64,000 bases of DNA from Oscillospiraceae bacterium (GTDB lineage: Bacteria > Bacillota > Clostridia > Oscillospirales > Oscillospiraceae), in NCBI GenBank assembly GCA_015067835.1, contig SVLS01000008.1, forward strand, positions 1 to 64,000, written 5' to 3'. The notes under the pieces are model-generated. The model did not search any database and had not been told where the DNA came from. It worked only from the letters and a program-made list of their open reading frames with translations. Of the stretch, positions 28,342 to 37,905 are shown in pieces (positions within the stretch are counted from its first letter, which is position 1; the number at the start of each line of letters is the position of its first letter). A program made the position numbers and the translations under genes.

Positions 28342-29232
28342 TTATGATTCTGCTTCCGCAGGGTCCGGCAGAGAGCCGGAAATATAGACCATGGTCAACA
28401 GGGTGAATACCAATGCCTGGATAAACCCGGAGAACAGGTCGAAATAACAGGACAAAACCGCCGGAATACCAAAGGCCAGCACCGGAACGCCGGACAGCAG
28501 GTTCAGCGCCTGCAGCAGTCCGCACAGGCCAAGGGCAAAGGTCAAAAAGCTCAGTATCTGATAGCGAAGACGCTTGCGTCCCAGAATGAAAATTCCAACA
28601 CCCAAGACCATCAGTCCTGCTCCGGTCAGCCAGCCAACGCTGGCAATCAGGTTCAGCACCGTGGCTGAAAGCATTCCGAACGCCGTGTAAATAATGGAGG
28701 AAATGACACCTCCACCGGCAACATTACCAAAGTGACGAAACGCCATTGAGAAGGGCTGCGCAATCTCCGATACAACATTCATCGGCGTCATTACCGCCAT
28801 CGGCTGTGTAAAGCCCTTCAGCCATCCAAAGAAGCCGAGGTGCTTGATGTTATTGTACCAAATAATGACGCTGACCATAACGGACCACACCAGCACACAG
28901 CTTAAATCCGCTGTGGCAGAGCGGAGAAATCCGGTCAAGCCAATCAGGGAGCCACAAATACTGCTTAAGAAAATGGTTCCCATAAAAGGGGCCCAGTTGG
29001 CATTATGCTCTCCCATAACGCTGGTGGTCAAATTGTAAATCATAGAGACGCCCTTTTCCACCAACACCTGCACGCCTGTGGGGCGTTTCTTCAGATTTCT
29101 CCCCAGCATGACAGATGCAATAATCAAGCACAGGGCCACAATGAAAAAGGAAACCGTTGTCTGCGTAATAGGAATGCCGCCAAAAATCGGGATGGTGAAA
29201 TAAATAAATGCACCATCAACATTCAGGCTCAT
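28342..29232 (-). CDS. atpB: ATP synthase Fo subunit a
   Basis: 296 residues with about six hydrophobic segments. It contains the conserved half-channel helix with the essential Arg (AFRHFGNVAGG) and a family C-terminal helix (SGFIQALVFTLLTMVYISGS). The start at 29232 has AGGTGAG upstream and overlaps the end of atpI by 17 nt. The frame extends 12 codons upstream without support. Confidence 0.95.
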   Translation of the reverse strand: MSLNVDGAFIYFTIPIFGGIPITQTTVSFFIVALCLIIASVMLGRNLKKRPTGVQVLVEKGVSMIYNLTTSVMGEHNANWAPFMGTIFLSSICGSLIGLTGFLRSATADLSCVLVWSVMVSVIIWYNNIKHLGFFGWLKGFTQPMAVMTPMNVVSEIAQPFSMAFRHFGNVAGGGVISSIIYTAFGMLSATVLNLIASVGWLTGAGLMVLGVGIFILGRKRLRYQILSFLTFALGLCGLLQALNLLSGVPVLAFGIPAVLSCYFDLFSGFIQALVFTLLTMVYISGSLPDPAEAES

Positions 29233-29632
29233 TTGAAGGCTCACCTGCCTTTCCAAAAAAATCTGCAACCATTAGAATCGGCCGGGCAAAAGCCAGGGGA
29301 AGAACCATCGCCAGCAAATTACACAGTCCGCTTTTTGCAAATGCAATCAAAACGATTGCCATAACCGCCAGCCGGCCGATGAGGGACATCCGCACAATCG
29401 CTTTGCCGCTCTTTACATTTTGCTCCACTGCCTTATCCGCCGCAATCATTGCGCCAATGGCCATAAACATATAATTCAGCACGGACAATACACCACCGAC
29501 AACACCGCCCAGCACAACTGCTGTGCTAAAATGATTCAGCAATGCATAAATGCCCACCATTGCGCCGACACAGAGCGTCTCTCCCAGCGCAACGATTGCT
29601 GTTTGCTTCAAAATATACTTTCGGGAATCCAT
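29216..29632 (-). CDS. atpI: ATP synthase subunit I
   Basis: A 138-residue small protein with four hydrophobic segments, matching the AtpI family in size and position before atpB. AtpI helps assemble the c-ring in some bacteria. The GVVGGVLSVLNYMFMA segment is typical of the family. Confidence 0.8.
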   Translation of the reverse strand: MDSRKYILKQTAIVALGETLCVGAMVGIYALLNHFSTAVVLGGVVGGVLSVLNYMFMAIGAMIAADKAVEQNVKSGKAIVRMSLIGRLAVMAIVLIAFAKSGLCNLLAMVLPLAFARPILMVADFFGKAGEPSNEPEC

Positions 29633-29644
29633 CGGATACCTCCA

Positions 29645-29902
29645 TCAGTCATGGTCATTGTACGATGCGGCCGGGGGCGCGTCCTCCTTCTTGGAAGAGC
29701 CCAGGCGGGAAAGAAGCTTAAGAGACTGGCGCAGTCCGTCCAGAGCGGATACCAATCCAAGGACAACGCAAACCCACAGCACCCAATCACCCCAGCCAAA
29801 CTGATTGCGAAGCCACACAGCCAGGAAAATAAATCCTGCCAGCGGAAGCGCCACAGACAGCCCTAACTGCATCAGCCAGGTGAGTAATGTGATGTCTTTC
29901 AT
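29645..29902 (-). CDS. AtpZ/AtpI-like F0F1-associated membrane protein
   Basis: An 85-residue protein with two transmembrane helices (about 8-33 and 40-58) and an acidic/polar C-terminal tail. First gene of the atp operon, the usual place of the ATPase_gene1 (AtpZ) family. The start at 29902 has AAGGAG upstream. The frame stays open for 49 more codons, but those cross the promoter. Confidence 0.75.
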   Translation of the reverse strand: MKDITLLTWLMQLGLSVALPLAGFIFLAVWLRNQFGWGDWVLWVCVVLGLVSALDGLRQSLKLLSRLGSSKKEDAPPAASYNDHD

Positions 29903-29944
29903 TGCTGTTCTCCTTAAACCCAAGCTACCCCAATTTACTTTCCC

Positions 29945-29973
29945 ATTATATCCCAAAAAACACCGGATTTCAA
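29945..29973 (-). promoter_or_regulatory. Sigma-A promoter of the atp operon
   Basis: Minus strand: TTGAAA (29973-29968), 17-bp spacer, TATAAT (29950-29945), 43 nt before the first start codon. Confidence 0.75.
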
Positions 29974-30127
29974 GGGTAATTCGCCTTGAATTTTGATTAT
30001 TTACATTTCCTTCAAATAGTAGTATGCACATTTTCAGGCAAACCTTCAAAAAAGATTTACAAAAGGCTTTTCAAGCGACAAAAAATATTGTAAACTATAA
30101 AAAGAACAAACAAAGGAGGGGTGCATT

Positions 30128-32335
30128 TTGGCTGAGCGGGAATTGGAAATTCTCCAGGGTACCATCGGTGCCGTGGTTTATCAGAATTACGATAACGGCT
30201 ACGCCGTTTTGCGCCTCAGCGTTGGCAGCCAAACGGTGACGGTAGTGGGAACCATTCCTCTGCCCGCCGTGGGAGAGCGGCTGATGGTCACCGGAAAATG
30301 GGGAAATCACAGCAGCTACGGCCGCCAATTTGAAGCCGAATTTCTGGAACGGCTGATGCCGCAAACCAGCAATGAAATTCTCAGTTACCTTTCCAGCCGC
30401 ATCATCAAGGGAATCGGTCCGAAAACCGCAGCCAGAATTGTCAATCACTTTGGTGATCAAACCCTTGTGGTAATGGAACAGCAGCCGGAACGATTGGCGG
30501 AAATTTCCGGTATTTCCCGGGAGAAAGCCCGGGCCATTGGAGAGGAATTCCGCCAACGGGTGGGTATGCGCCAGCTGATGGAATTTTTCACTTTACATCA
30601 GCTGCCGGCTGAGCTTGCCGTCCGCGCTTACAAGCTTTACGGGGAAGCTACTGTGGATTTGTTGTATGACGACCCTTATCTCTTGATGGACGAAGGGCTG
30701 GACGCCCCCTTTGGCGCGGTAGACCGCTTTGCCATTGAGCTGGGTGTTTCCGGTGATGACAAGCGGCGTATCCGCGCCGGTATCTTGTTTGAGCTGAGCT
30801 ATAATCTGGAGGTTGGGCACAGCTTTTTGCCGGAAAATCACTTGATTGAAGCAACTGCGCAGCTGCTCAGCGTTGCCACAGAAGCCATTTCCCAGAGTGT
30901 GGAAGAACTGGTGACCACCAATCAGCTGGTACGGGCCGCTTTGGCAGGTATCACGGTTTTGTACTTACCTGCCTTATACGAGGCAGAAACGGATATTACA
31001 CAGCATTTGCTTCAAAGCGCAAGCGTAACCTTCAATCCGCCGAAAAATTTACCCAGACTGATGAAGGATTTGGCGAAAAAAAGCGACATTGCCTATTCTG
31101 CGCAGCAGGAGCAGGCCATCCAAGCCGCCATTTCCTCCGGTGTCCTTTTGATTACCGGCGGACCGGGCACCGGCAAAACCACCATCTTAAAGGGTCTGCT
31201 TTCACTGATGGACCAGATGGGGCTTGACTACGTTCTTGCCGCACCCACCGGTCGTGCCGCCAAGCGTTTGACCGAGGTCACCGGTGCAGAGGCCTCCACC
31301 ATCCATCGTCTCCTGGAATGCACCATTGACCCTGCCACCGGAAATATGGTCTTTTTGCGGGATGAGCAGAATCCCCTCAAAGCGGATGCGGTCATCGTGG
31401 ACGAAATGAGTATGGTGGATGTGCTTCTTTTGCACAGTCTTTTAAGGGCGATTCCTGTTGGAAAGCGGCTTATTTTTGTGGGCGACCCGGATCAGCTTCC
31501 CCCTGTCGGTCCCGGTTTTCCCTTTGGAGATATGCTGCGCAGTGGGGCACTTCCTACGGTACGGTTGACGGAAATTTTCCGTCAGGCACAGGAGAGCTTA
31601 ATTGTTATGAACGCCCACCGGGTAAACAACGGCGAATTGCCGGACCTCAAGAATGTAAAAAGCGATTTTTTCTTCCTGCCCTGCAAATCAGAAGAAGAAA
31701 TTCGCCAGACCGTCACCGGACTCTGCGCCACCCGTCTGCCTCAGAAAATGGGAATCCCCTCTGACCAAATTCAGGTTCTCTCCCCCACCCGGAAGGGCGG
31801 TGTGGGAACTGCGGTTTTGAATCAAACCCTGCAAGCTGCCCTTAATCCGCCGGGAAACGGCAAGCGGGAGCGAGCATTTGGTGATTTCACCTTCCGGGAA
31901 GGCGACCGGGTAATGCAAATACGCAACAATTATGACATTGTTTGGAAGAAAATGGACGGCAGCAGCGTGGGAACAGGCATCTTTAACGGAGATGTAGGAA
32001 CTGTGGTCTCCATTGATGCCGGTATGGAAACCATGCGTGTTGTTTTCGAAGACCGGGAAGTGGATTATGATTTTACGGAATTGAACCAGCTGGAACCGGC
32101 CTATGCAATGACCGTACACAAAAGCCAGGGCAGCGAATACCAAGGCGTTGTTCTCTGTGCCTGGAACGGTTCTCCCTATCTGCTGAGCCGGAGTGTGCTG
32201 TATACTGCCATCACCCGTGCCAGAGAACTGTTGGTCATCGTCGGACGGAGTGAGACCATTGCAGCAATGACGGAAAATGCCAAGCGTGGGCGCCGCTATA
32301 CAGGGCTAAAGCTTCGCTTACAGGGGAAGGTCTGA
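30128..32335 (+). CDS. recD2: RecD2-type SF1 DNA helicase
   Basis: A 735-residue RecD-like helicase of the RecBCD-independent type. It has an N-terminal OB-like region, tandem helix-hairpin-helix motifs (KGIGPKTAARIV; AEISGISREKARAIG), Walker A GGPGTGKTT near residue 345, DEMSMVD (motif II), GDPDQLPPVGPG (motif III) and the C-terminal UvrD-like AYAMTVHKSQGSEYQ. It unwinds DNA 5'-3' in repair. The start codon is TTG at 30128 with a very strong AAAGGAGGGG site. Overlaps comF by 1 nt (TGATG). Confidence 0.95.
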   Translation: MAERELEILQGTIGAVVYQNYDNGYAVLRLSVGSQTVTVVGTIPLPAVGERLMVTGKWGNHSSYGRQFEAEFLERLMPQTSNEILSYLSSRIIKGIGPKTAARIVNHFGDQTLVVMEQQPERLAEISGISREKARAIGEEFRQRVGMRQLMEFFTLHQLPAELAVRAYKLYGEATVDLLYDDPYLLMDEGLDAPFGAVDRFAIELGVSGDDKRRIRAGILFELSYNLEVGHSFLPENHLIEATAQLLSVATEAISQSVEELVTTNQLVRAALAGITVLYLPALYEAETDITQHLLQSASVTFNPPKNLPRLMKDLAKKSDIAYSAQQEQAIQAAISSGVLLITGGPGTGKTTILKGLLSLMDQMGLDYVLAAPTGRAAKRLTEVTGAEASTIHRLLECTIDPATGNMVFLRDEQNPLKADAVIVDEMSMVDVLLLHSLLRAIPVGKRLIFVGDPDQLPPVGPGFPFGDMLRSGALPTVRLTEIFRQAQESLIVMNAHRVNNGELPDLKNVKSDFFFLPCKSEEEIRQTVTGLCATRLPQKMGIPSDQIQVLSPTRKGGVGTAVLNQTLQAALNPPGNGKRERAFGDFTFREGDRVMQIRNNYDIVWKKMDGSSVGTGIFNGDVGTVVSIDAGMETMRVVFEDREVDYDFTELNQLEPAYAMTVHKSQGSEYQGVVLCAWNGSPYLLSRSVLYTAITRARELLVIVGRSETIAAMTENAKRGRRYTGLKLRLQGKV

Positions 32336-33000
32336 TGAGAATCAAAGAACACTTTCTCGAAATACTGTTTCCGCCCAAATGCCTGCTTTGCAGAAAGATC
32401 CTGCAAAAAGATGAATTGGACCTCTGCCGACAATGCAGAACAGATGCACCGGTCTGCCCACTGTCCAAGAAAAAGTTTCCCTTTATTGACAGTTGGGCGG
32501 CTGTTTGGTATTATGAAGGTCAGGCGAGGAGCAGCTTGCTCCGGTACAAGTTTCACAATGCCCGCAGCTATGCCGGCGGTTATGGGCGACTGCTTGCAAT
32601 GCAGCTGCAGCACATTCAGCCGGAAGGCTTTGACCTTCTGACCTGGATTCCCATCAGCCCTCTGCGTAAATTGCGCCGCGGCTATGACCAGAGTCAGCTG
32701 CTTGCACAGGCTGTGGGAAACGAATTGGGCCTGGAGCCCGTCCGACTGCTGCGTAAATTTCGTCACAACCGAGCCCAATCCAGTATCGTTGGCGGGGCGC
32801 AGCGGCGTGCCAACGTTTTGGGCGTTTACCGGGTGGAAAACTCCTCCGCTTTGGTTGGAAAACGAATCCTTTTGATCGATGACATTATTACAACCGGCGC
32901 AACCGCCGGTGAGTGCGCCCGTGTGCTGTTAACAGCCGGGGCAAAGGAAGTTTATTTGGGTGCCGTTGCCCTGCGTCAGCGGAACAAACAACAAGGTTAG
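32335..33000 (+). CDS. comF: ComF-family phosphoribosyltransferase-like protein
   Basis: 221 residues. An N-terminal zinc finger (C16, C19, C31, C34) is followed by a phosphoribosyltransferase fold with the PRPP loop LLIDDIITTGAT (about 180-191). ComF proteins support DNA uptake and may act with helicases in single-stranded DNA handling, which fits its overlap with recD2. Confidence 0.92.
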   Translation: MRIKEHFLEILFPPKCLLCRKILQKDELDLCRQCRTDAPVCPLSKKKFPFIDSWAAVWYYEGQARSSLLRYKFHNARSYAGGYGRLLAMQLQHIQPEGFDLLTWIPISPLRKLRRGYDQSQLLAQAVGNELGLEPVRLLRKFRHNRAQSSIVGGAQRRANVLGVYRVENSSALVGKRILLIDDIITTGATAGECARVLLTAGAKEVYLGAVALRQRNKQQG

Positions 33001-33009
33001 GTGAAATAT

Positions 33010-34047
33010 ATGCAACTGTTTTCTCACGACCTGGGCGTGGACCTGGGAACCGCAAACATTTTAATCTATGTAGACGGCAAAGGTGTGGTTGTGCGGGAGC
33101 CTTCCGTTGTAGCGGTGGATAAAAACACCGGCAAGGTGATTCAAATCGGCACTGCCGCCCGCAATATGCTGGGTCGCACACCCGGAAACGTTGTGGCAAT
33201 GCATCCTTTGAAGGACGGTGTCATTTCCGACCACGAACTGACCGTGCAGATGCTGCGGGAACTGTTTAAGGAGGCTGCCAAAACCTCCCTGTTTACACCG
33301 AAGCCCCGTGTGGTTATCAGCGTTCCCAGCGGTGTCACAGAAGTTGAAGAGCGTACCGTCATCAATGCTGCCATTGAAGCCGGTGCCCGGCGTGTATATC
33401 TGATTGAACAGCCTCTGGCTGCCGGCCTGGGTGCCGGTCTGGATCTGCGGTCTCCGAAGGGCCACATGGTGGTCAATATCGGCTGCGGCACCACTGACAT
33501 TGCAGTGCTGACCCTGAACGGTGTTGCACACTCCTACTCTACAAAGGTTGCCGGCAACGCTTTCGACGAAGCCATTGCACGGTTCGTACGCAAAAAATAC
33601 AATGTGTTTATTGGTCAGACCACTGCCGAAAATGCAAAAATTCAAATTGGTTCCGCCTGCGCTCGCGGTGAAACCATCAGCTACACCGTCAAGGGTCGCG
33701 ATTTGGAAACCGGTGCACCACGGGAAGTCACGCTTTTATCCAGCGATGTGTATGAAGCACTGCGACGCCCTGTCCGGCAAATTGCAGATGATGTGCTGTC
33801 CGTTCTGGACTCCACCTCTCCTGAGCTGGTCAGCGACATTGGTGAAACCGGCATTACTCTCACCGGTGGCAGCAGTCAGCTGTGGGGAATGGACAAGTTG
33901 CTGACAGAGCATACAGGTATTATGTGTACCGTGGCAGATGACGCAGAATCCTGCGTTGCCTACGGCTGCGGCAAGAGCCTTGCCTGGATGAAGCACATGC
34001 AGGAAGGACCGATTAACATCGCCAGAAAGCGCATTATGCGCGGATAA
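33010..34047 (+). CDS. mreB: MreB-family rod-shape cytoskeletal protein
   Basis: A 345-residue actin-fold ATPase that guides cell-wall elongation. Phosphate-1 motif VDLGTANILIYV is at residues 10-21. INCGCGTTDIAV-type phosphate 2 (here VNIGCGTTDIAVL) and the adenosine motif LTGGSSQLWGMDKLL follow. ATG 33010 is chosen for its AGGTGA spacing; a GTG at 33001 is an alternative. No mreC/mreD follows, so it may be an Mbl- or MreBH-like paralogue. Confidence 0.93.
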   Translation: MQLFSHDLGVDLGTANILIYVDGKGVVVREPSVVAVDKNTGKVIQIGTAARNMLGRTPGNVVAMHPLKDGVISDHELTVQMLRELFKEAAKTSLFTPKPRVVISVPSGVTEVEERTVINAAIEAGARRVYLIEQPLAAGLGAGLDLRSPKGHMVVNIGCGTTDIAVLTLNGVAHSYSTKVAGNAFDEAIARFVRKKYNVFIGQTTAENAKIQIGSACARGETISYTVKGRDLETGAPREVTLLSSDVYEALRRPVRQIADDVLSVLDSTSPELVSDIGETGITLTGGSSQLWGMDKLLTEHTGIMCTVADDAESCVAYGCGKSLAWMKHMQEGPINIARKRIMRG

Positions 34048-34051
34048 CTTT

Positions 34052-34080
34052 AAGAGCCTGTTGCATCGCAACAGGCTCTT
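34052..34080. terminator. Bidirectional terminator between mreB and a lipoprotein gene
   Basis: 13-bp stem AAGAGCCTGTTGC / GCAACAGGCTCTT with a 3-nt loop, between convergent genes. Confidence 0.85.
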
Positions 34081-34082
34081 TC

Positions 34083-34763
34083 CTATATTGTTTCAATGGC
34101 TACGATTCTTGTATCCGCAGTATGGTAATGCTCCGGCAGAATCGTGCGGTGCTCTCCCGGCTGAAGCTGAAGGAAGCTGATGCAGTAGGCCTCGCCGCCC
34201 AAATAATATGCCCCTTCCCTGACATATTTTTTATATCGTACCACTGCTTGCTGCACCCGTCCATCCCGGTTAATCAATGTCAGCTGTGGGCCAAAGCCCA
34301 GATAATCCAACTGCTGCTTCGACATCTGCTGATATTCCCAGCGGATGCATAACTCCCGAAAATCCGCAATTTCCCCGGATTGATAGGGTTTTCTGGTCTT
34401 CTCCAGAATCAAACAGCGACTCATCGGCGGCAGCTGAGAAACGGCAAAATACAGCTGCTGTGACCCCTGCCGTAATGCAAACACACCAAATTCAATCATC
34501 CGGTCGGTGGGATTATACAGCATCAGTCCTGCAACACCAACAACGGCATCCCCACTTCTGTCCTCTCCATAGGGTCCGTCGTAAGAAATCAGCTTTTCCG
34601 CGATAAGCAGACTGCCAGAGGAGGGCTGTGTCCCACTCTGTACCGCAGCAGATATGCATTGCTCCGGTTTTGAGGCAACCGGATATTCTTGTATTACTTC
34701 GCTGCTGCAGCCCCATAAAAGGCTGACGACCAATCCCATCCCAATCATCCACATTTTTGCCAT
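34083..34763 (-). CDS. Lipoprotein of unknown function
   Basis: 226 residues from the ATG at 34763. Signal peptide MAKMWMIGMGLVVSLLWGC with a lipobox-like LWGC. The remainder is a soluble extracellular domain, with a passage (GLMLYNPTDRMIEFGVFALRQG) suggesting an Ig-like beta fold. I do not recognise the family. It has its own promoter and stands alone, convergent to mreB. AAAGGA precedes the start; the frame extends 11 codons upstream. Confidence 0.7.
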   Translation of the reverse strand: MAKMWMIGMGLVVSLLWGCSSEVIQEYPVASKPEQCISAAVQSGTQPSSGSLLIAEKLISYDGPYGEDRSGDAVVGVAGLMLYNPTDRMIEFGVFALRQGSQQLYFAVSQLPPMSRCLILEKTRKPYQSGEIADFRELCIRWEYQQMSKQQLDYLGFGPQLTLINRDGRVQQAVVRYKKYVREGAYYLGGEAYCISFLQLQPGEHRTILPEHYHTADTRIVAIETI

Positions 34764-34794
34764 ATTCCTTTTCCCCCGCCTTCTTGTGGATTGC

Positions 34795-34824
34795 ATTATA
34801 AAAAAGACGGAATGACTCTTTCAA
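34795..34824 (-). promoter_or_regulatory. Sigma-A promoter of the lipoprotein gene at 34083-34763
   Basis: Minus strand: TTGAAA (34824-34819), 18-bp spacer, TATAAT (34800-34795). Confidence 0.65.
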
Positions 34825-34966
34825 GGGAAATGCCGTGATTTCTGGAGATTAAAAAATAAAATCATCGACAAAAATATTGAATAATACCTATTTGTGGTAA
34901 TTTTTACTGATTATTTCTACGATAAAATCGATATTCTGTGCGCATTCTAGTTTGGGAGGGATGCGC

Positions 34967-35404
34967 TTGAAATCAAAAATTTTCATAATTTGCTGCAAAT
35001 GCGCTGCCCTTCTTCTGCCGCTGCTTGTTCTGGTGGGCTGCTGCCGCATTCACGGTCAGGGCAAATTTGTCCCCTACCGGGTCATTACGGAAATACATGT
35101 CCGTTACGAAAACGGCGCTTTGCAGGCGTCCCGACTTTTCTCTCATCCGGATGAGCTGCAGCCCATCATCCATTATTTGCGCACCCTTGATCCTTACGGA
35201 ACACCCCGCGAAAATCTGGAGCGGGTGCAGGGAAGCAATTTTTATATTACGCTTCATTATTCCGACGGTAGTCAATGCCTATTTCACCAAAGGTCAGACC
35301 GCTATATTCGGAAAAACGACGGTCCGTGGAAGCGCATTGATTTTCGTAAGGCGCAGCATTTAAGCACGCTTCTGGAAACCATAACACGCGGTCCTGCTCA
35401 ATAA
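34967..35404 (+). CDS. Small lipoprotein of unknown function
   Basis: 145 residues. Signal peptide MKSKIFIICCKCAALLLPLL with lipobox VLVGC, then a ~110-residue external domain (ITEIHVRYENGALQ, NFYITLHYSDGSQCLF) that I cannot assign. TTG 34967 is chosen because GGGAGGG lies 6 nt upstream; an ATG two codons earlier would touch that site directly. Single-gene unit, convergent with ftsH. Confidence 0.65.
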   Translation: MKSKIFIICCKCAALLLPLLVLVGCCRIHGQGKFVPYRVITEIHVRYENGALQASRLFSHPDELQPIIHYLRTLDPYGTPRENLERVQGSNFYITLHYSDGSQCLFHQRSDRYIRKNDGPWKRIDFRKAQHLSTLLETITRGPAQ

Positions 35405-35413
35405 CTGCGAACA

Positions 35414-35450
35414 AAAGGCGCATTGCAGATCGCAATGCGCCTTTTTCTTA
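35414..35450. terminator. Bidirectional terminator between the small lipoprotein gene and ftsH
   Basis: 13-bp stem AAAGGCGCATTGC / GCAATGCGCCTTT, loop AGATC, tail TTCTTA on plus and TTGTTCGC on minus. Confidence 0.8.
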
Positions 35451-37322
35451 CATATCATCCTTGTGTGCGTCGAACAGGGATACCTTGGTCGCCTCGCCAA
35501 TTTCCCGACCTTCCATACAGTCGGCAAACTGCGCGCCGGTCATCGACTCGTTGGCCAGCAGATGGTCAACCACCGCCATCACCTTATCCTCGTTTGCTTT
35601 CAGAATTTCTGCACATTGGGCATAGGCCTTGTCAATCAGCAGCTTAACCTGGTCATCGATGGTACCGGCCACCTTTTCAGAGTAGCTCTTGGTGGTCTGG
35701 TAGTCCCGTCCGATAAACACCTCGCCACCGTCCAGGTAGCTGACCGTTCCCAATTCCTCGCACATACCAAACCGAGCCACCATATCTCTGGCCAGCTTGG
35801 TTGCCCGGTCAATATCGTTGGAAGCACCTACAGAAATATCTCCCAGGAACAGCGCTTCGGCCACACGGCCGCCCAACAGTCCCACAATTTCCTCATACAT
35901 TTGGTTGCGGGTGGGGTTGAAGCCGTCATCTCTGGGAATATGCCAGGTAGCGCCCAGACTTTGACCGCGGGGAACGATGGTGATTTGCAGAACCGGATCC
36001 TGGGTAGGCAGATGGTACATTGCCACTGCGTGACCGGCTTCATGGATGGCGGTTTCCTTCAAGTCCTTACGCTGCCGCACGCGACTGCGCTTTTCCGGAC
36101 CTGCCATAATCTTCATCATTGCCTCGTTCAGGTCTTCCATTGTCAGAACCTTACGGTTTTCCCGGGCAGCACGAATGGCCGCTTCATTCATCAGGTTGCT
36201 CAAATCTGCACCGGTAAAGCCCACCGTAGAGCGAGCTACCAGCTTCAGATCCACATTTTCATCCAGCCGCTTGCCTCTGGAATGCACCTTGAGAATATCT
36301 TCTCTGCCCTTCACATCCGGTGCGCCAACGTGAATCTGCCGGTCAAAACGACCGGGACGCAGCAGCGCCGGGTCAAGAATATCCGGGCGGTTGGTGGCCG
36401 CCAAGACAATCACACCTTCATTTTTCGTAAAGCCGTCCATCTCCACCAGCAGCTGATTGAGGGTCTGCTCCTTTTCGTCGTGGCCGCCACCCAAGCCGGA
36501 GCCGCGCTTGCGACCCACTGCATCAATCTCATCGATGAAAACGATGGCCGGCGCAACTTTTTTTGCCTGCTCAAACAAATCACGGACACGGCTGGCGCCC
36601 ACGCCAACATAAAGCTCCACAAAGTCGGAGCCGGAAATAGACAGAAATTGCACATCTGCCTCACCGGCTACTGCTCTTGCCAACAAGGTTTTACCTGTAC
36701 CGGGCGGGCCTACCAACAGCAGGCCGTGAGGGATTTTCGCTCCGATTTCCTTAAACTTGGCAGGATTGCGAAGGAAATCCACAATCTCCTGCAGCTCTTC
36801 CTTTTCTTCCTCCGCACCGGCCACATCCTCAAAGGTAACCTTCTCCTGGATACCTAAGGTCGTGCGTGCTTTGCCGAAATTGGCTGCCGGGTTGCCGCTG
36901 TTGCTCAGCTTGCCCATAGCAAGGAACCAAAGCAAAAGCAAAACGCCACCCACAATCAGCAGCGGCAGTATTAGCTCATAAGCAGACCAGCTGCCCTGGG
37001 GGACAAAATGATAGTCCTCCAAAACACCGGCAGCATGCTGCTTATCCAGCAAATCCTTCATTTCCAGACGAAAACTGTCCGGATTTGCAAGGGCACAGGT
37101 CAAATTCTTTTTGCCGGTGGTTTCTTCGGGCTTGTGCAGCTCCAGATAAATTTTTTGCCCGTCCACGGTAAACTTCTTTACCTGTTCATTTTGAAACAGC
37201 TCCACCACTTGGGAATAACTCAGATCATCTGCTTTGTTTCCAAAGAAAGAGACAATCCAGGTAAACAGCAACGCCAACACCACAATGTACAGCACCACTG
37301 TAAAAATTCTTGGTTTTTTCAA
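35448..37322 (-). CDS. ftsH: ATP-dependent zinc metalloprotease FtsH
   Basis: A 624-residue membrane-bound AAA+ protease that degrades misfolded and short-lived membrane and cytosolic proteins. Two N-terminal helices (about 8-27 and 113-136) flank an external domain. Walker A GPPGTGKT is at 205-212, Walker [11 protein letters not shown] near 251-260, and zinc-binding HEAGH at 427-431. It starts at TTG 37322 with AAGGAG upstream. Last gene of the gdpP-rplI-dnaB-tilS-hpt-ftsH cluster, in the tilS-hpt-ftsH order common in Firmicutes. Confidence 0.97.
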   Translation of the reverse strand: MKKPRIFTVVLYIVVLALLFTWIVSFFGNKADDLSYSQVVELFQNEQVKKFTVDGQKIYLELHKPEETTGKKNLTCALANPDSFRLEMKDLLDKQHAAGVLEDYHFVPQGSWSAYELILPLLIVGGVLLLLWFLAMGKLSNSGNPAANFGKARTTLGIQEKVTFEDVAGAEEEKEELQEIVDFLRNPAKFKEIGAKIPHGLLLVGPPGTGKTLLARAVAGEADVQFLSISGSDFVELYVGVGASRVRDLFEQAKKVAPAIVFIDEIDAVGRKRGSGLGGGHDEKEQTLNQLLVEMDGFTKNEGVIVLAATNRPDILDPALLRPGRFDRQIHVGAPDVKGREDILKVHSRGKRLDENVDLKLVARSTVGFTGADLSNLMNEAAIRAARENRKVLTMEDLNEAMMKIMAGPEKRSRVRQRKDLKETAIHEAGHAVAMYHLPTQDPVLQITIVPRGQSLGATWHIPRDDGFNPTRNQMYEEIVGLLGGRVAEALFLGDISVGASNDIDRATKLARDMVARFGMCEELGTVSYLDGGEVFIGRDYQTTKSYSEKVAGTIDDQVKLLIDKAYAQCAEILKANEDKVMAVVDHLLANESMTGAQFADCMEGREIGEATKVSLFDAHKDDM

Positions 37323-37342
37323 ATTGCGTACTCCTTCGATAT

Positions 37343-37882
37343 TTAAGTATATGCTTCCGGCTTCAGAATGCCTATGTATGGCAGATTCCGGTAATATTCA
37401 TTGTAATCCAGACCATAGCCGACCACGAAATAATTGGGAATGGTAAAACCAACATAGTCAGCCTGGAGGGTAACACCCGGCTTTCTCCGGGAGGGCTTAT
37501 CCAGCAAGGTACAAATTTTAACAGAGGCAGGCTTTTTCTCCAGTAAATGCTGATAAACAAAAGAAAGGGTATTACCGGTATCGAAAATATCCTCCAGAAT
37601 CAGCACATGGCGACCCTGAATATCCGAAGAAACATCTTGTCTGATGATGATTTTGCCGGTAGAATCCGTTCCTTCATAAGAGGAAATGCGCATAAATTCC
37701 ATTTGGCAGGAAGTTTTTATCTCCCGCACCATATCCGCATAAAACAGGACCACACCCTTGAGCACGCCGATGACTACCGGATTCTTATCCCGATACTCCT
37801 CGGTCAGAATACGCCCAAGCTCAGCAATCCTGTTTTTGATCTGCTCCTCTGTTAATAAGACTTCCTGGATGTTCTGTTCCAT
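37343..37882 (-). CDS. hpt: Hypoxanthine phosphoribosyltransferase
   Basis: A 179-residue purine salvage enzyme converting hypoxanthine or guanine plus PRPP to IMP or GMP. The PRPP-binding loop LILEDIFDTGNTLSF is at about 95-109, followed by LLDKPSRRK and YVVGYGLDYNEYYRNLPYIG-type residues of the family. It lies between tilS and ftsH. Confidence 0.95.
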   Translation of the reverse strand: MEQNIQEVLLTEEQIKNRIAELGRILTEEYRDKNPVVIGVLKGVVLFYADMVREIKTSCQMEFMRISSYEGTDSTGKIIIRQDVSSDIQGRHVLILEDIFDTGNTLSFVYQHLLEKKPASVKICTLLDKPSRRKPGVTLQADYVGFTIPNYFVVGYGLDYNEYYRNLPYIGILKPEAYT

Positions 37883-37905
37883 AATAGTTGCCCCCTATCT
37901 CTATT

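Noticed and set aside
32335-33000. A complete competence operon around comF
   Set aside because: Only recD2 and mreB neighbour it; no comE, comG or comFA-like gene is visible.
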